Assembly: GCA_023436225.1 (NCBI GenBank)
Contig: JAEZKA010000056.1
Location: 115,972 to 179,971 of the forward strand
Origin: Bacillota bacterium
GTDB lineage: Bacteria > Bacillota > Clostridia > Lachnospirales > Lachnospiraceae
Length of the DNA: 64,000 bases
Reading direction: 5' to 3'
Shown: piece by piece, positions 17,348-26,858 of the stretch
Numbering within the stretch: the stretch's first letter is position 1
How the letters are laid out: each line of letters begins with the position of its first letter
Position numbers and translations under genes: made by a program
Notes under the pieces: model-generated
What the model was told of the DNA's origin: nothing
Database searches by the model: none
What the model saw: only the letters and a program-made list of their open reading frames with translations

Positions 17348-19993
17348 CTAATAGCTATAGCTGCCTTTGCATGAGAAACGATATCCGGTTATATCATGAT
17401 CGATATAATTTCGAAGGAAAGGAATTGCGATAAACTTCGTATCAATGGAATAATCAGCGATTGACTCAAAACCAAACAGGCAGTCCTTCAGCTTAATACT
17501 CTCCTCATAACGGAGATTGAGATTTTCTTGAATTAAATCCATAGAGCGGCAGGTTATATCCTTTTTGTTCTTGATTAACAGAAACATCCCAAGATAATCC
17601 TGATACGAGAGGGATAACTGTTTAGAGGCGGAAAAAGCTTCTGCTTTCGTTTGAAGGTAGCTTCTATTCAGTAGAAACAATTCCGGTAATTGTAGGATCA
17701 GCTTTTGCTTCAGAATCGGTACCTGCTTTCCTAGGATAAGTGCGCTGGTATCGACAAGTGCCTCAGCAAAGGACCATACCATGAGAATCGCTGCTTGGGT
17801 TATACTAATTAACATAGGTAAACCGGTAAAACCTACGATAGCAGCTGCTGCAAGCTTCGCTTCCTCACATCTTGCCTTATCCCCTAACAAAGTAACAAAA
17901 TTTAATATCATACGAAGAAAAACAATTCTTGAGATCACCGATGCCAGGTTCTCCCTATCTATGGTCTTTCCTACCAGAAGGTATTCCCGCTCATAAGCGA
18001 GTACCGACGGTTTCCTTTCCGTGAGCTCATCCTCTCCTATCGGATAAATCTCAAAATGCTCCTTCAGATATTCCTGATATAATAGCAACTCTGTCATCTT
18101 GTTTATGCCATCCTCTATTCCGGCAGATAGCTTTGTGGTATCCCGGAAGTCATAAAAGAGACTACCTAACTTATTCCCCTCTCCTCCTTTTAATGTATCT
18201 TCAAAGAAGGTAGTAATCATTGATGTATAATTAATCGTCTCTTTTGTAATGGAAGCCTCAACCGATGGCAGCTGCGTTTTTGCCAATTCCTTATCGGAGA
18301 TACTATCCGGATCAAGGATCAATCCTGAAATCCCGCTTTGAATTAGCTTACTAAGCTCTTTCACCGGATTTTTCTGCTTTGCAGGTTCAATAACCAAAGT
18401 GCTGTAATCAATTATCAGGCTTTCTATATCATAGCCTTGTAACTCTACCAATGCCTCTGTGGAAGCGATCAAAGCGGAAGAGTAATCTTCCGATTTAAGG
18501 TAACCCAGCGTCCTTTGTATCGCTTTCTGACCATCCTTAAGTACCATTAGGTTATTCCCTAACGTATCATACATATGATAGAAGCTTTCATTCTCTTCAT
18601 TGGAGGATGTATATTGTCTCATTTTAGTAAGCTTCTCCCTTAGCCCCTCGAGGATCTCTTCCTCCAATCCCTTCTCATCCATATATAAACTCTCTTCAAA
18701 GTCATCAATCAGATCGGAGGAATTAATTGCATTGATTATCACCTGCTCTGCTTCATATTCCGCTTCTTCTACAATCGGCATCATTTCCTGCAGAATATGC
18801 TTCATCCTGTTTAGCCTGCCTTCTACTGAGGCGAATAACTCGCTTTTACGATCTAGCAGCTCCTGCTCTCTAATATATAATTGGTTTAGCTGCTCCTGCA
18901 GACTCTCCATTTCACTATTTAGAATATCAAGCTGTTGCTCTGATTCCTTTGATGGATCTAAACCAGCCACGCTATGCAGCTGGGCCCCTACCGTATTCAT
19001 TGCCGAATTCACTGCACTGATCTCCTCTGTAACCTGATACAGCTCCTGAGTAACCTCACTGATCAGTTCCAGCTCTGTCTTAGCCTGTGAGATAACATCG
19101 GCAGGATTGACATAATGATCCTTCACTGCTTCAAATATCACCTCGTGATTGATCCCCATTGCATCCATCGAGACTGGAGTAAAGCATAGCATCTTCGCAT
19201 AGTACTCTGTCGTGAGAAGCTTCCCCTCATCATCAAGTAAAATTCCGGACTTTGACGTCCTTATTCCATCTAACAGCTCCATCAGTCTTAGAATACTTTT
19301 ATCTGCCTTCGCCAGCTCCTGTTCTGCTGCCAGCTTTTTTTCATAAACTACGCTTACTTTCTTCGGCGCCTCCAATAGAGATAGCTTCTCCAAAAGCAAT
19401 GTGATCCCATCCGCTAGCTCATGATACTTCATATATTCAACTGCTTCCTTCCTCATCAGCTCACCCTGGTAATCGATGAGTCCGGTTTGATCCGTTACAG
19501 CCTGAGAGGTGATGTTGATATCATATAGATCAATATTTTCATGCAAATGATCGTCACCCAACTCGTAGTCCGGTTGAAGGGTATAGGTCATATACCGAGA
19601 AAGCTTTTCCTCCATCTCTTCCGCTTTCTCACTGCCACTTCCCTCTCCGGCTGCATAGCCGAAGAGGTGATATTCCTTCCATAAGGGCTTATAATACTCT
19701 GCCCAGACCGAATCCATTGCTGTAGACAGAGCTCTTTCAGCATATACCCTGGCTGTATTGACTCTTGCACCTTCAATGATCGTAAAGACAAGGGAAAGAA
19801 TTAGTAAAAGAATAAGCGACAGGTATACTGTGATCACACCATTTCCTGAGGCCTTGCTAACCTTATATCGTATCTTGATTCTTTTGATACCGCATTGTCG
19901 CTTCTTAAAAACCTTGACGAACAAAGGGGTTGCTCCTACACTCAAATTCGGTGATTCTTCCTGTTGGAAGCTCTCTATCTTATTGAAATCCAA
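17348..19993 (-). CDS. DUF5702 family protein of the Tad locus
   Basis: 881 residues. The start is TTG with GGAGGGG five nt upstream. A basic N-terminus is followed by one membrane helix (GVITVYLSLILLLILSLVFT, about residues 52-71) with a pilin-like ARVYAERALSTAMDS next. A very long extracellular region has coiled-coil segments (about 200-420, with NSEMESLQEQLNQLYIREQ). A hydrophobic patch follows near 700-740. DUF5702 proteins occur in clostridial Tad operons, and their role is unknown. Length and topology suggest a large pseudopilin-like or scaffold component. Confidence 0.85.
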   Translation of the reverse strand: MDFNKIESFQQEESPNLSVGATPLFVKVFKKRQCGIKRIKIRYKVSKASGNGVITVYLSLILLLILSLVFTIIEGARVNTARVYAERALSTAMDSVWAEYYKPLWKEYHLFGYAAGEGSGSEKAEEMEEKLSRYMTYTLQPDYELGDDHLHENIDLYDINITSQAVTDQTGLIDYQGELMRKEAVEYMKYHELADGITLLLEKLSLLEAPKKVSVVYEKKLAAEQELAKADKSILRLMELLDGIRTSKSGILLDDEGKLLTTEYYAKMLCFTPVSMDAMGINHEVIFEAVKDHYVNPADVISQAKTELELISEVTQELYQVTEEISAVNSAMNTVGAQLHSVAGLDPSKESEQQLDILNSEMESLQEQLNQLYIREQELLDRKSELFASVEGRLNRMKHILQEMMPIVEEAEYEAEQVIINAINSSDLIDDFEESLYMDEKGLEEEILEGLREKLTKMRQYTSSNEENESFYHMYDTLGNNLMVLKDGQKAIQRTLGYLKSEDYSSALIASTEALVELQGYDIESLIIDYSTLVIEPAKQKNPVKELSKLIQSGISGLILDPDSISDKELAKTQLPSVEASITKETINYTSMITTFFEDTLKGGEGNKLGSLFYDFRDTTKLSAGIEDGINKMTELLLYQEYLKEHFEIYPIGEDELTERKPSVLAYEREYLLVGKTIDRENLASVISRIVFLRMILNFVTLLGDKARCEEAKLAAAAIVGFTGLPMLISITQAAILMVWSFAEALVDTSALILGKQVPILKQKLILQLPELFLLNRSYLQTKAEAFSASKQLSLSYQDYLGMFLLIKNKKDITCRSMDLIQENLNLRYEESIKLKDCLFGFESIADYSIDTKFIAIPFLRNYIDHDITGYRFSCKGSYSY

Positions 19994-20109
19994 TTGATCC
20001 CCTCCTTCCTCTGTTACTTATAGCAGCATTAAAAGACCTAATACCGATATACATTACAACTGCGATAACGTCCCTGTTCATTATGTCTTTCTGTATTTAT
20101 TTCTATCTA

Positions 20110-20319
20110 CTAGTTTGAAATTTCAATTTTTTGACCAATATCACTTGCATCCGAATTAATTGAAGCGAACGCTGCCTCAATGATATTTCCAATTTCCTCA
20201 CGGAAAATAAGCACTAACCCGATAATGATGACCAGAATTAAGATAACCTCAATCACCCCTACCGCATCCACTTCCTCATGTGTAAATTGATTGAAAAACT
20301 TCTTTACTTTAAGCCTCAT
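20110..20319 (-). CDS. Flp1 family type IVb pilin
   Basis: 69 residues: a short basic leader (MRLKVKKFFNQF), then EEVDAVGVIEVILILVIIIGLVLIF, the glutamate-containing hydrophobic helix typical of Flp1, and a short polar tail ending in QKIEISN. AGGAAA ribosome site before the ATG. This is the probable major pilin of the locus, to be cut by the A24 peptidase downstream. Its position between tadC and DUF5702 is common in Lachnospiraceae. Confidence 0.9.
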   Translation of the reverse strand: MRLKVKKFFNQFTHEEVDAVGVIEVILILVIIIGLVLIFREEIGNIIEAAFASINSDASDIGQKIEISN

Positions 20320-20369
20320 GTTCTGTTTCCTGCCATACCTTTGACAGTTCTCCTCTCTGAATTAATCAC

Positions 20370-21869
20370 CTATATCTGAAACGCCATAAATGCGGGAATC
20401 ATGATAATTAGAAATACGATAAGCAATAATAACATCATCGGAGCCAAAAGCTTTGTTCCGGCTTCCTCTCCGAGCCTCTTTGCCATCTCCTTACGGTCCT
20501 CAAAGGCCTCTAAGGCTTCTTGTCTCAATAACTCAGTAAACCCCCTGTTTCCTTTCTTGCGGTTTTGTGATAGTAAGGAGCTGAACTTAATATACGGGAT
20601 TAACCCAATCCTTCTGCCGTATTGCTCATAAGTACTATTCTCTGAAGAACCAAGTTTAAGCTCGTTAACCGTGGTTACCATCTCCTCATAGGCATAACGC
20701 AGCCTGGATTTTCCTTGCTTACGCTTTGCTTGATAGTCCTCTGCAATCTTACACCAGGCCTGTCTGACAGTCATTCCAGCGTTAACTAACAATGTAAACT
20801 TATTAATAATCTCAGGATAATCCAACAGAAGCTGCTCCCTTCGGGCTTTCATCTGTTGCTTCAGCTCAAAGTCCTTGGCATACCACATAACGACTGCGAT
20901 TAGAATACCAAAGAGTAGTACATTGAACCCGCCCGTTTCCTTCACTTCCCTCCAACGAAGGCTATATTGATCAAACTGCTCCGGTAATGTCAGCTCCTTC
21001 TCTCTCTGGCTCTTCTCCTGTGCTGAGATAAGCTCTTGTGTTAGCCTCTTATCCAACTTCTCATCTTCACTTAATACCATTGGCATTATCATAAAGGACA
21101 TGCAAAGTGAGGTCTTCTCCTCCTCATAACTGAGTACGGCAGTAACCGTTGTCTTAACTGCCTTTTGCAGTTCCTCGTTCTTAACCGTTCCGTCTACAGC
21201 GATCAGGCGGTTATCCTCCGGCTTCCATTCCACTGAGATTCCTGTATTCCGTATAGAATCACAGAAGGACAGATTATCATAGATCGCGTCAGCACTTTCA
21301 TTTTCACCAAGTACATATTGCGGCAGGATAGTTTTCGCTTCCTCAAAAAGCTGCTCTACCTCCTTAGGTGTATAGTGGCGCTCACCTACCTCAAGGGTGA
21401 TATTCCTTGTGAAGGCGCTATCTCCCTCCACTGAATTGCTACCTGTGGAATGTATGGTGACATCAAGCTTAGTCTCCTTGCTTCCCTCTCCTTGTTCCGG
21501 TCGTTCGATGTACCTCCCGCCTCGTAGCTGCTGGGCATCCATTGAACTAACCTGACCTAGGATGGACAGCAGGTTAAAAAGTGAAATCACCAAAATTATT
21601 AACGAAATCTTTTCATATAGATATAACTTCTGGAAGAGCTCCGGTTTAGAGATAATCTTAAGTGCCTTTATTGAATCTGCAATTTCCTGTTTAAGTTCTA
21701 CATGCTTATTTCCGCCAAGGATTGATATAATAAGCTCTGCCATCGGATACAGGAAATATAGCTTATGTTCCTTCTTATCCGGCTTCTCCTGCCATACCCA
21801 GGGTCTTCTTATGGATGCCAGATAAAGCCCCGCAAGCATCAAAAATATTCCGATATTAGCGACAATCAA
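20370..21869 (-). CDS. TadC-like type II/IV secretion F-domain membrane protein
   Basis: 499 residues with a TTG start close to a GGTGGAG site, so the exact start is uncertain. Membrane helices lie at about 1-18, 90-105 and 315-335, with a final one at 475-495. The T2SSF part (RREQLLLDYPEIINKFTLLVNAGMT) carries the usual GxxxxxAW... pattern. Residues ~110-310 form a non-conserved, mostly polar insertion that makes this longer than typical TadC (about 300). It is the platform protein of the pilus motor, paired with TadB. Confidence 0.85.
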   Translation of the reverse strand: MIVANIGIFLMLAGLYLASIRRPWVWQEKPDKKEHKLYFLYPMAELIISILGGNKHVELKQEIADSIKALKIISKPELFQKLYLYEKISLIILVISLFNLLSILGQVSSMDAQQLRGGRYIERPEQGEGSKETKLDVTIHSTGSNSVEGDSAFTRNITLEVGERHYTPKEVEQLFEEAKTILPQYVLGENESADAIYDNLSFCDSIRNTGISVEWKPEDNRLIAVDGTVKNEELQKAVKTTVTAVLSYEEEKTSLCMSFMIMPMVLSEDEKLDKRLTQELISAQEKSQREKELTLPEQFDQYSLRWREVKETGGFNVLLFGILIAVVMWYAKDFELKQQMKARREQLLLDYPEIINKFTLLVNAGMTVRQAWCKIAEDYQAKRKQGKSRLRYAYEEMVTTVNELKLGSSENSTYEQYGRRIGLIPYIKFSSLLSQNRKKGNRGFTELLRQEALEAFEDRKEMAKRLGEEAGTKLLAPMMLLLLIVFLIIMIPAFMAFQI

Positions 21870-21881
21870 AACTCCACCCCC

Positions 21882-22658
21882 CTAGACCTCAATTGCAATA
21901 ATCCTCTCAATCACCAGGTACGCACCCATATAAAACAGCAACAGTACCGACATAATAATCACACCGAGTACATTATGATATAACGGATTCATGAACCCTG
22001 GTGAAGATAAGGACAGATAGATCAGGATGAAAACCGGTATTCCTTTCATGATATTAGCTTCCATTCGCTTTGCTGTGATAAGGGTGATAATTTCCCTCTT
22101 AACCTCAATCTTATCACTTATGACATTCCCGGTGAGCCTGATGACACTAATTAAATCTCCCCCGGTACGTTTAGCCGTATTGAAAACCTCCGAAAAGCTA
22201 AGGATATCCTCTACCTGACTTCTTATTGCAAAGTCCTCCAGTACCTTTTCCACTGTAACATTCATCCGAATCTGGTTGACCATATAGGAAAGCTCCTGCA
22301 TTATCATTGCACCTTCCGGGTAGATATGTCCTAAATCCTTACGGGCTTCCTCTATGGCATTTTCAGCAGAATATCCGGCTTCCAATGCAGCCGATATTGC
22401 TAGAATTCCATCCCGGAATTCCAGATTAAGCTTCCATTTTCTATCCTTAATTAGGCTCCTCTTCATCCCCTTCATATAAAAATAAATCAGAGGGGTCAAT
22501 AGGAAAATTCCAAACAAATGCCTGTAAAAGAGATAGCCAAGCAGAATAATCATCAATAATCCTTGGAGAAGATACCGAACCCTCTCCTTTATGGTATATT
22601 GATAGCTATTATATTCCGTCGTCTTCCTCTCCTCCTTTCGTCCGTCTATATTGATCAA
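21882..22658 (-). CDS. TadB-like F-domain membrane protein
   Basis: 258 residues from a TTG at 22658; the ribosome site is poor, so the start could differ. Helices near 30-60 and 200-250 flank a T2SSF domain with LEFRDGILAISAALEAGYSAENAI and KRTGGDLISVI. It is the second inner-membrane platform subunit of the Tad secretion machine, downstream of cpaF and just upstream of tadC. Confidence 0.87.
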   Translation of the reverse strand: MINIDGRKEERKTTEYNSYQYTIKERVRYLLQGLLMIILLGYLFYRHLFGIFLLTPLIYFYMKGMKRSLIKDRKWKLNLEFRDGILAISAALEAGYSAENAIEEARKDLGHIYPEGAMIMQELSYMVNQIRMNVTVEKVLEDFAIRSQVEDILSFSEVFNTAKRTGGDLISVIRLTGNVISDKIEVKREIITLITAKRMEANIMKGIPVFILIYLSLSSPGFMNPLYHNVLGVIIMSVLLLFYMGAYLVIERIIAIEV

Positions 22659-22680
22659 CTTATCTTTGTTAATGAAAGTC

Positions 22681-23898
22681 TTATGAATTTGGGGATATGC
22701 CCGCTCTTTTTAGCTTATCAAGCCTTCGCAGCTCATTCTTCTTAACCAGACTGCCGATGACCCTCCCCTCTTCCTCCCCTGACTCTTCGAATTCATAGAT
22801 AGGGTTCATAAGAATCTCACCACTCTCACACTCTAATACCTCACACACCTCAAGAAGTCTTCTGGAGCGGTCTCTTAATCTTCCAAGATGAACAATAATA
22901 TCGATGGCGGATGCGATTTGTTTACGAACAGCTAATAATGGTATCTCCGCTCCCAGTAAGACCAGTGTCTCCAAGCGGTTGAGCATATCGACTGGTGAGT
23001 TGGCATGTCCTGTTGAAAGGGAGCCGTCATGTCCTGTATTCAATGCTTGCAGCATATCAATAGCCGCAGCATCCCGGACCTCTCCTACTATAATCCGGTC
23101 AGGTCGCATTCGAAGGGAGGTCTTAATCAAGTCCCGTATGGTAACCTCATTGCTTCCCTCAGAATTGGCGTTTCGTACCTCAAGACGAACGAGGTTGGGG
23201 ATATTACGAAGCTGCAGCTCTGCAGAGTCTTCAATTGTAATAATTCTTTCAGTTGGGGGAATGTAATTGGACAAAACATTAAGAAATGTGGTTTTACCGG
23301 ATCCGGTTCCACCGCTGATGAAGATATTATATCCGGCGATGACTAGCTGTCTAAGGAAAACAGCCACCTCATCTGAGAGGGACCCGAGCTCAAGCAGTCG
23401 TTCCATTGTTATAGGACTGTTTGGAAACTTTCTTATGGTGATAATCGGTCCCTCGATAGCGACCGGCGGTAAGACAACATTGACGCGGGAGCCGTCAGGC
23501 AACCGGGAGTCAACGATAGGAGATGCCTCATTTATAATTCGATTCGAATGAGATACCATTTGCTGCACGACATCCTCCAGCTTCTCTGAGGAGTCAAAGT
23601 GTAAGTCACAGGCTGATATTCGTCCGTTTTGCTCTATGAATATCTGATTCGGCCCATTGACCATAATCTCTGTTATGGAGAGATCCTCGATCAATTCCTG
23701 CAAAACATCGTACCTTCGAATGGAATTAAAGATATCCTTTCGAAGCCTCAGCTTCTCTGTAATACCGACATATTCCTCTTTGCTAAAGTTCAGAAGTATT
23801 CGGTCAATGGTTTCATATAGCTCTTCGTCACCGACCTTACGGCATAGATCAATCTCCTTAATCACTCTTTGACGAAGTAACTCCTTATATTGGTTCAT
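22681..23898 (-). CDS. CpaF/TadA secretion ATPase
   Basis: 405 residues, ATG with GGAGG six nt upstream. Walker A is SGGTGSGKTTFLNVL (about residue 195), the Asp box is IITIEDSAELQL, Walker B is MRPDRIIVGEVRD and the His box is ALNTGHDGSLSTGHAN. It is a hexameric ATPase that powers assembly (and in some TadA systems retraction) of the Flp pilus at the cytoplasmic face. Complete, with all motifs intact. Confidence 0.95.
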   Translation of the reverse strand: MNQYKELLRQRVIKEIDLCRKVGDEELYETIDRILLNFSKEEYVGITEKLRLRKDIFNSIRRYDVLQELIEDLSITEIMVNGPNQIFIEQNGRISACDLHFDSSEKLEDVVQQMVSHSNRIINEASPIVDSRLPDGSRVNVVLPPVAIEGPIITIRKFPNSPITMERLLELGSLSDEVAVFLRQLVIAGYNIFISGGTGSGKTTFLNVLSNYIPPTERIITIEDSAELQLRNIPNLVRLEVRNANSEGSNEVTIRDLIKTSLRMRPDRIIVGEVRDAAAIDMLQALNTGHDGSLSTGHANSPVDMLNRLETLVLLGAEIPLLAVRKQIASAIDIIVHLGRLRDRSRRLLEVCEVLECESGEILMNPIYEFEESGEEEGRVIGSLVKKNELRRLDKLKRAGISPNS

Positions 23899-23910
23899 AG
23901 TTCGCCTCCG

Positions 23911-24903
23911 TCATTCAGCTTTCAGATATTCCTGCGCCTGCTGCCACACCGGACTGCTACAGAGCTCCTGAAGATTATGATAGGATTTCGTCCCACCCCA
24001 TTCTGTTGATCGGTATATACTTTTAATTTTTTGCTGCAAAAGATCGATTCCGATGCAATCCATCTGCCGCTCCCACTCCCGGTATATTTCATATTCATAG
24101 GGCCTTTGTCCCTTGATTATGACTACATGGTCACTGTATTTAAGTAACTCAATTTCGGCTTCGTGATAGAAGCTGAGATAAAAGATTACAGTATGGTAGT
24201 CCGTATTGGTACGAAGCATCGTAATCCATCGATAAATATCTTCTTTATTCAGGGAAAGCAGGTCAAAGCCGTGGGATGCTCCCGCCAAAAAGGCTAGATT
24301 ATTGCTGTAGTTTAGTAGTTCCTTAAACTTTGTTAGAATATTAGAATTCTCTTTCAGATAGTATATGAATTCAGATAAGCCCTGGCTTGCCGGATCGATA
24401 AACTCCAATTGTTTGAGCGTGAATAACTCCAGAGGCAGTAACAGAACCTTCCTCTGTCTGGCAAGGCTAAATCCCATCGACCATGCCAAGGCTGCATCCT
24501 GCCCATCTGGAACTGGAGAGATTACGGTGATGATATTCATCCGTTTCGGATTTATAACAGCAGATATCTCCTCCTGCCTTTTCCTATAGTCTGTTAATAC
24601 CTGTTCCATAATCCGATCCACCGATTGATACCGAAAGATTCCTGTCTGTTCTGAACAGTCCTCCTGGCGTTCCTCGGTAAGCAGATAGCAGCTTTGCACC
24701 TTATTCGCAGGAAGTGTCTCTATCATCTCCTCGGAACCGGCCAGCAGTATCTCAAGATTATGAACTTGAAGATAGGCTATTAGCATCTCCGTCTTTGTAA
24801 ATGCTGTGACATCCCACTCAAACTCCTGCTTATTACGAAAATATTCCATAAAACGAGCTGCATAGATTGCATCCGGATCGTAGAGTGCTATCGTTTTTCT
24901 CAC
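23911..24903 (-). CDS. TadZ/CpaE-like receiver plus degenerate MinD-type ATPase
   Basis: 330 residues from a GTG at 24903 (GGAGG eight nt upstream). The alternative TTG at 24918 lies on top of that site. The N-terminal ~110 residues look like a degenerate receiver (IALYDPDAIYAARFMEYF). From residue ~140 the MinD-like fold begins at MNIITVISPVPDGQDAALAWSMG, where the expected Walker A glycine-lysine residues are absent, so nucleotide binding is doubtful. TadZ/CpaE localises the pilus machine to a cell site. First gene of the Tad operon. Confidence 0.85.
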   Translation of the reverse strand: MRKTIALYDPDAIYAARFMEYFRNKQEFEWDVTAFTKTEMLIAYLQVHNLEILLAGSEEMIETLPANKVQSCYLLTEERQEDCSEQTGIFRYQSVDRIMEQVLTDYRKRQEEISAVINPKRMNIITVISPVPDGQDAALAWSMGFSLARQRKVLLLPLELFTLKQLEFIDPASQGLSEFIYYLKENSNILTKFKELLNYSNNLAFLAGASHGFDLLSLNKEDIYRWITMLRTNTDYHTVIFYLSFYHEAEIELLKYSDHVVIIKGQRPYEYEIYREWERQMDCIGIDLLQQKIKSIYRSTEWGGTKSYHNLQELCSSPVWQQAQEYLKAE

Positions 24904-25064
24904 TTTAGAATCCTCCAAAAATATTATGATAATACGTAAAAAAGGGATTTACATTACCTGAAATAGGATAGAAGCTCTGAATTGATGAGCTGAAGTATAT
25001 ATAATGAACAAGATCAATCTTTGATATGTAATTATCTTACAGTATGTAGTTATTACTGTCAACC

Positions 25065-25130
25065 AAAAGTCATAGCAGCATATCATCTTTGGATGATTCC
25101 TATAGTTTATGAATCCTTTTATGACTTTTT
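25065..25130. repeat. Inverted repeat upstream of the Tad operon
   Basis: AAAAGTCATA (25065-25074) pairs with TATGACTTTT (25120-25129). An inner GGAT/ATCC pairing shortens the loop, and a further T follows. It lies between bofA and tadZ, both on the minus strand, so it could terminate bofA-antisense transcription or act in the Tad leader. Nothing else is visible in 24904-25361. Confidence 0.5.
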
Positions 25131-25361
25131 AACCAAAGACTTATCAATTATCTTTTTGGTGAAGTGAAATGCAGAGCAGGGGTGTTGCAAGATTTAGATA
25201 CCGCTTTTCTGCATTGTTTGCTATAAAAGCGAACATTTATGTTCGCTTCAAGCAAATAATGCAGGAAAATGTCCGGCATAATAAGAGATAAAATAAATAT
25301 GAATATTATTATAGTAATAAATATACCATTAATGTTTGAAGATATGTAGATACAAGGAGCT

Positions 25362-25634
25362 TTACATATAAGAATAATACAATGATAATCCATAGAGTAA
25401 TAAAAATCCTGGCAGTCCAAGAAGTCCGTTCGTTAATACAGTAGCTCCATTTACTCCAACACTAATCGGATAACCTTGAATACTGAACGCAAGATTCAAC
25501 AGATAAATTCCTGCTGTACCAAAGCAGGCACGCAGTACAAAATCAATCAACAAATCTGGTCTACGTCGAATAACGCATACTCCGATAAAGATTACGCAAG
25601 CAATAATAATTGCTATAAATATATAGCTGTTCAT
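25362..25634 (-). CDS. bofA: BofA family pro-sigmaK processing inhibitor homologue
   Basis: 90 residues from the ATG at 25634 with GGAGAG upstream. Three hydrophobic segments and a C-terminal motif GVNGATVLTNGLLGLPGFLLLYGL that matches the BofA consensus (GxNxxTxLxxGxLGxPGxxLLYG). In Bacillus BofA holds the SpoIVFB protease inactive in the outer forespore membrane. Many Clostridia keep bofA without a clear SpoIVFB partner. It is divergent from the DUF2508 gene, although in Bacillus the two are adjacent in the same direction. Confidence 0.9.
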   Translation of the reverse strand: MNSYIFIAIIIACVIFIGVCVIRRRPDLLIDFVLRACFGTAGIYLLNLAFSIQGYPISVGVNGATVLTNGLLGLPGFLLLYGLSLYYSYM

Positions 25635-25854
25635 ATCATCTCTCCTTGTCCAACGACATCCATCTACTATATTTATATACTTGTGAATCCATTTTATGTT
25701 AAAGAATAGAATAAAAACCAAATTAATTGACTATACTATTAGCAAGTAAATTGCTAAGGTAAGTGATTTGATAATACAAGTAAACTACCAAGGCAAATAA
25801 CTGATAAACGATTATATTAATTGCGAGATGCATAATAGTAAGGATGGTGAAGGA

Positions 25855-26073
25855 ATGCCACTATTTACTAAGAAGAAGCCTGCAAAAGATAATTTAATGC
25901 TGATAAACGAGATTAACCGGACAAAACTAGCCCTGGAGGCTGCATATTCTAACTTCGAGAACGTCGTTGACCCCGATTTGATTGATAGCTGCATCTATGA
26001 ATTAAATGCAATCCAGAACAGATATCATTTTCTTCTAAAGCAGGCCAAAGCAACGGAACAGCGATACTGTTAA
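25855..26073 (+). CDS. DUF2508 (YaaL-like) protein
   Basis: 72 residues from the ATG at 25855 (GTGAAGGA just upstream; 27 nt of longer frame rejected). Basic N-terminus FTKKKPAKDN, then a helical domain with INRTKLALEAAYSNFENVVDPDLIDSCIYELN in separated blocks, typical of the family found next to recR and bofA in Firmicutes. Function unknown. A terminator follows directly. Confidence 0.88.
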   Translation: MPLFTKKKPAKDNLMLINEINRTKLALEAAYSNFENVVDPDLIDSCIYELNAIQNRYHFLLKQAKATEQRYC

Positions 26074-26110
26074 TTGCAGTAGAATAAGCTGTAATTAACT
26101 TTACAACATA

Positions 26111-26163
26111 AAAGGGACGCGTCACATTCTAACTGAATAGTTATGTGGCGCGTCCTTTTTTCA
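26111..26163 (+). terminator. Strong terminator after the DUF2508 gene
   Basis: GGACGCGTCACAT and ATGTGGCGCGTCC form a 12-13 bp stem with a G-T pair, followed by at least six Ts. Confidence 0.93.
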
Positions 26164-26349
26164 TGATATACATGATTACTTCATATGTACTTTCAAGCAT
26201 CTTATGTTGATTTTAATTCGTTTGTACCTCAATTATTCGTTCGTAATTAAGAATTCTTATGTATCTCTGATTGCCTTAGTATCTTCAGATACTTTCTCTT
26301 CATTACTTCTTGCCGGCTCTGTTGAAGCCCGCTCCTTGGTATTGGCTTT

Positions 26350-26829
26350 TTATGCTATGAACCCCCGGCTTTTGTCACTTGGATCAATGAAGGTCTCATT
26401 CAGATAACCTTTGCCGTAGGTTAAGCCCGCATAGAGCTGCTGTGTATTCCTCATAACAGGACCACTATGATCAGCTTGGCAAACCCCCTGAAATCCAATT
26501 AAGAGCTTATTCATTACACTCTCGGCACTGTCTAGGGTGTCTGGAATTCTACGAAGGATTGCTTGGATAATTCTTTTATTTACATACAGATATAGACTAA
26601 GTAAATCATAGGATATCGCATAGCTATAATTTAAGGTAGCATGTAACTCGGTTATGTATTTTTGCGCCAGCTTCAGTTCCTTATCAAATGTGGTCATATC
26701 ACCCTTCTCAAAGGCTTCTCTTGCTTCCTTGATTTCCGTCAGAATCATTTCATACAGTATCACAGTCAACTCGCTTTTGGATGCCTGCGTCACTCTGGCA
26801 GTAAATGCCTTGATCAACTCTTTATTCAT
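26350..26829 (-). CDS. fliS: FliS-like flagellar export chaperone
   Basis: 159 residues, nearly all helical, opening with KELIKAFTARVTQASKSELTVILYEM, where FliS normally shows tyrosine-rich N-terminal helices and an LIxxLYDG-like segment. FliS binds the C-terminus of flagellin in the cytosol and prevents premature polymerisation. It lies 30 bp downstream of the flagellin gene, which supports the call. The ~35 residues at the C-terminus (YGKGYLNETFID to the end) go beyond the usual fold. Confidence 0.8.
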   Translation of the reverse strand: MNKELIKAFTARVTQASKSELTVILYEMILTEIKEAREAFEKGDMTTFDKELKLAQKYITELHATLNYSYAISYDLLSLYLYVNKRIIQAILRRIPDTLDSAESVMNKLLIGFQGVCQADHSGPVMRNTQQLYAGLTYGKGYLNETFIDPSDKSRGFIA

Positions 26830-26858
26830 ATCCCCTACCTCCTACACATTCAAGATGA

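Noticed and set aside
25148..25420. 90-codon minus-strand ORF overlapping the end of bofA
   Set aside because: Overlaps bofA in another frame, has no SD, and its composition is cysteine- and isoleucine-rich random sequence.
25741..25802. Two imperfect 24-bp direct repeats (CAAGTAAATTGC and CAAGTAAACTAC type) in the bofA/DUF2508 gap
   Set aside because: Six of 24 positions differ in AT-rich DNA; not strong enough to call an operator.
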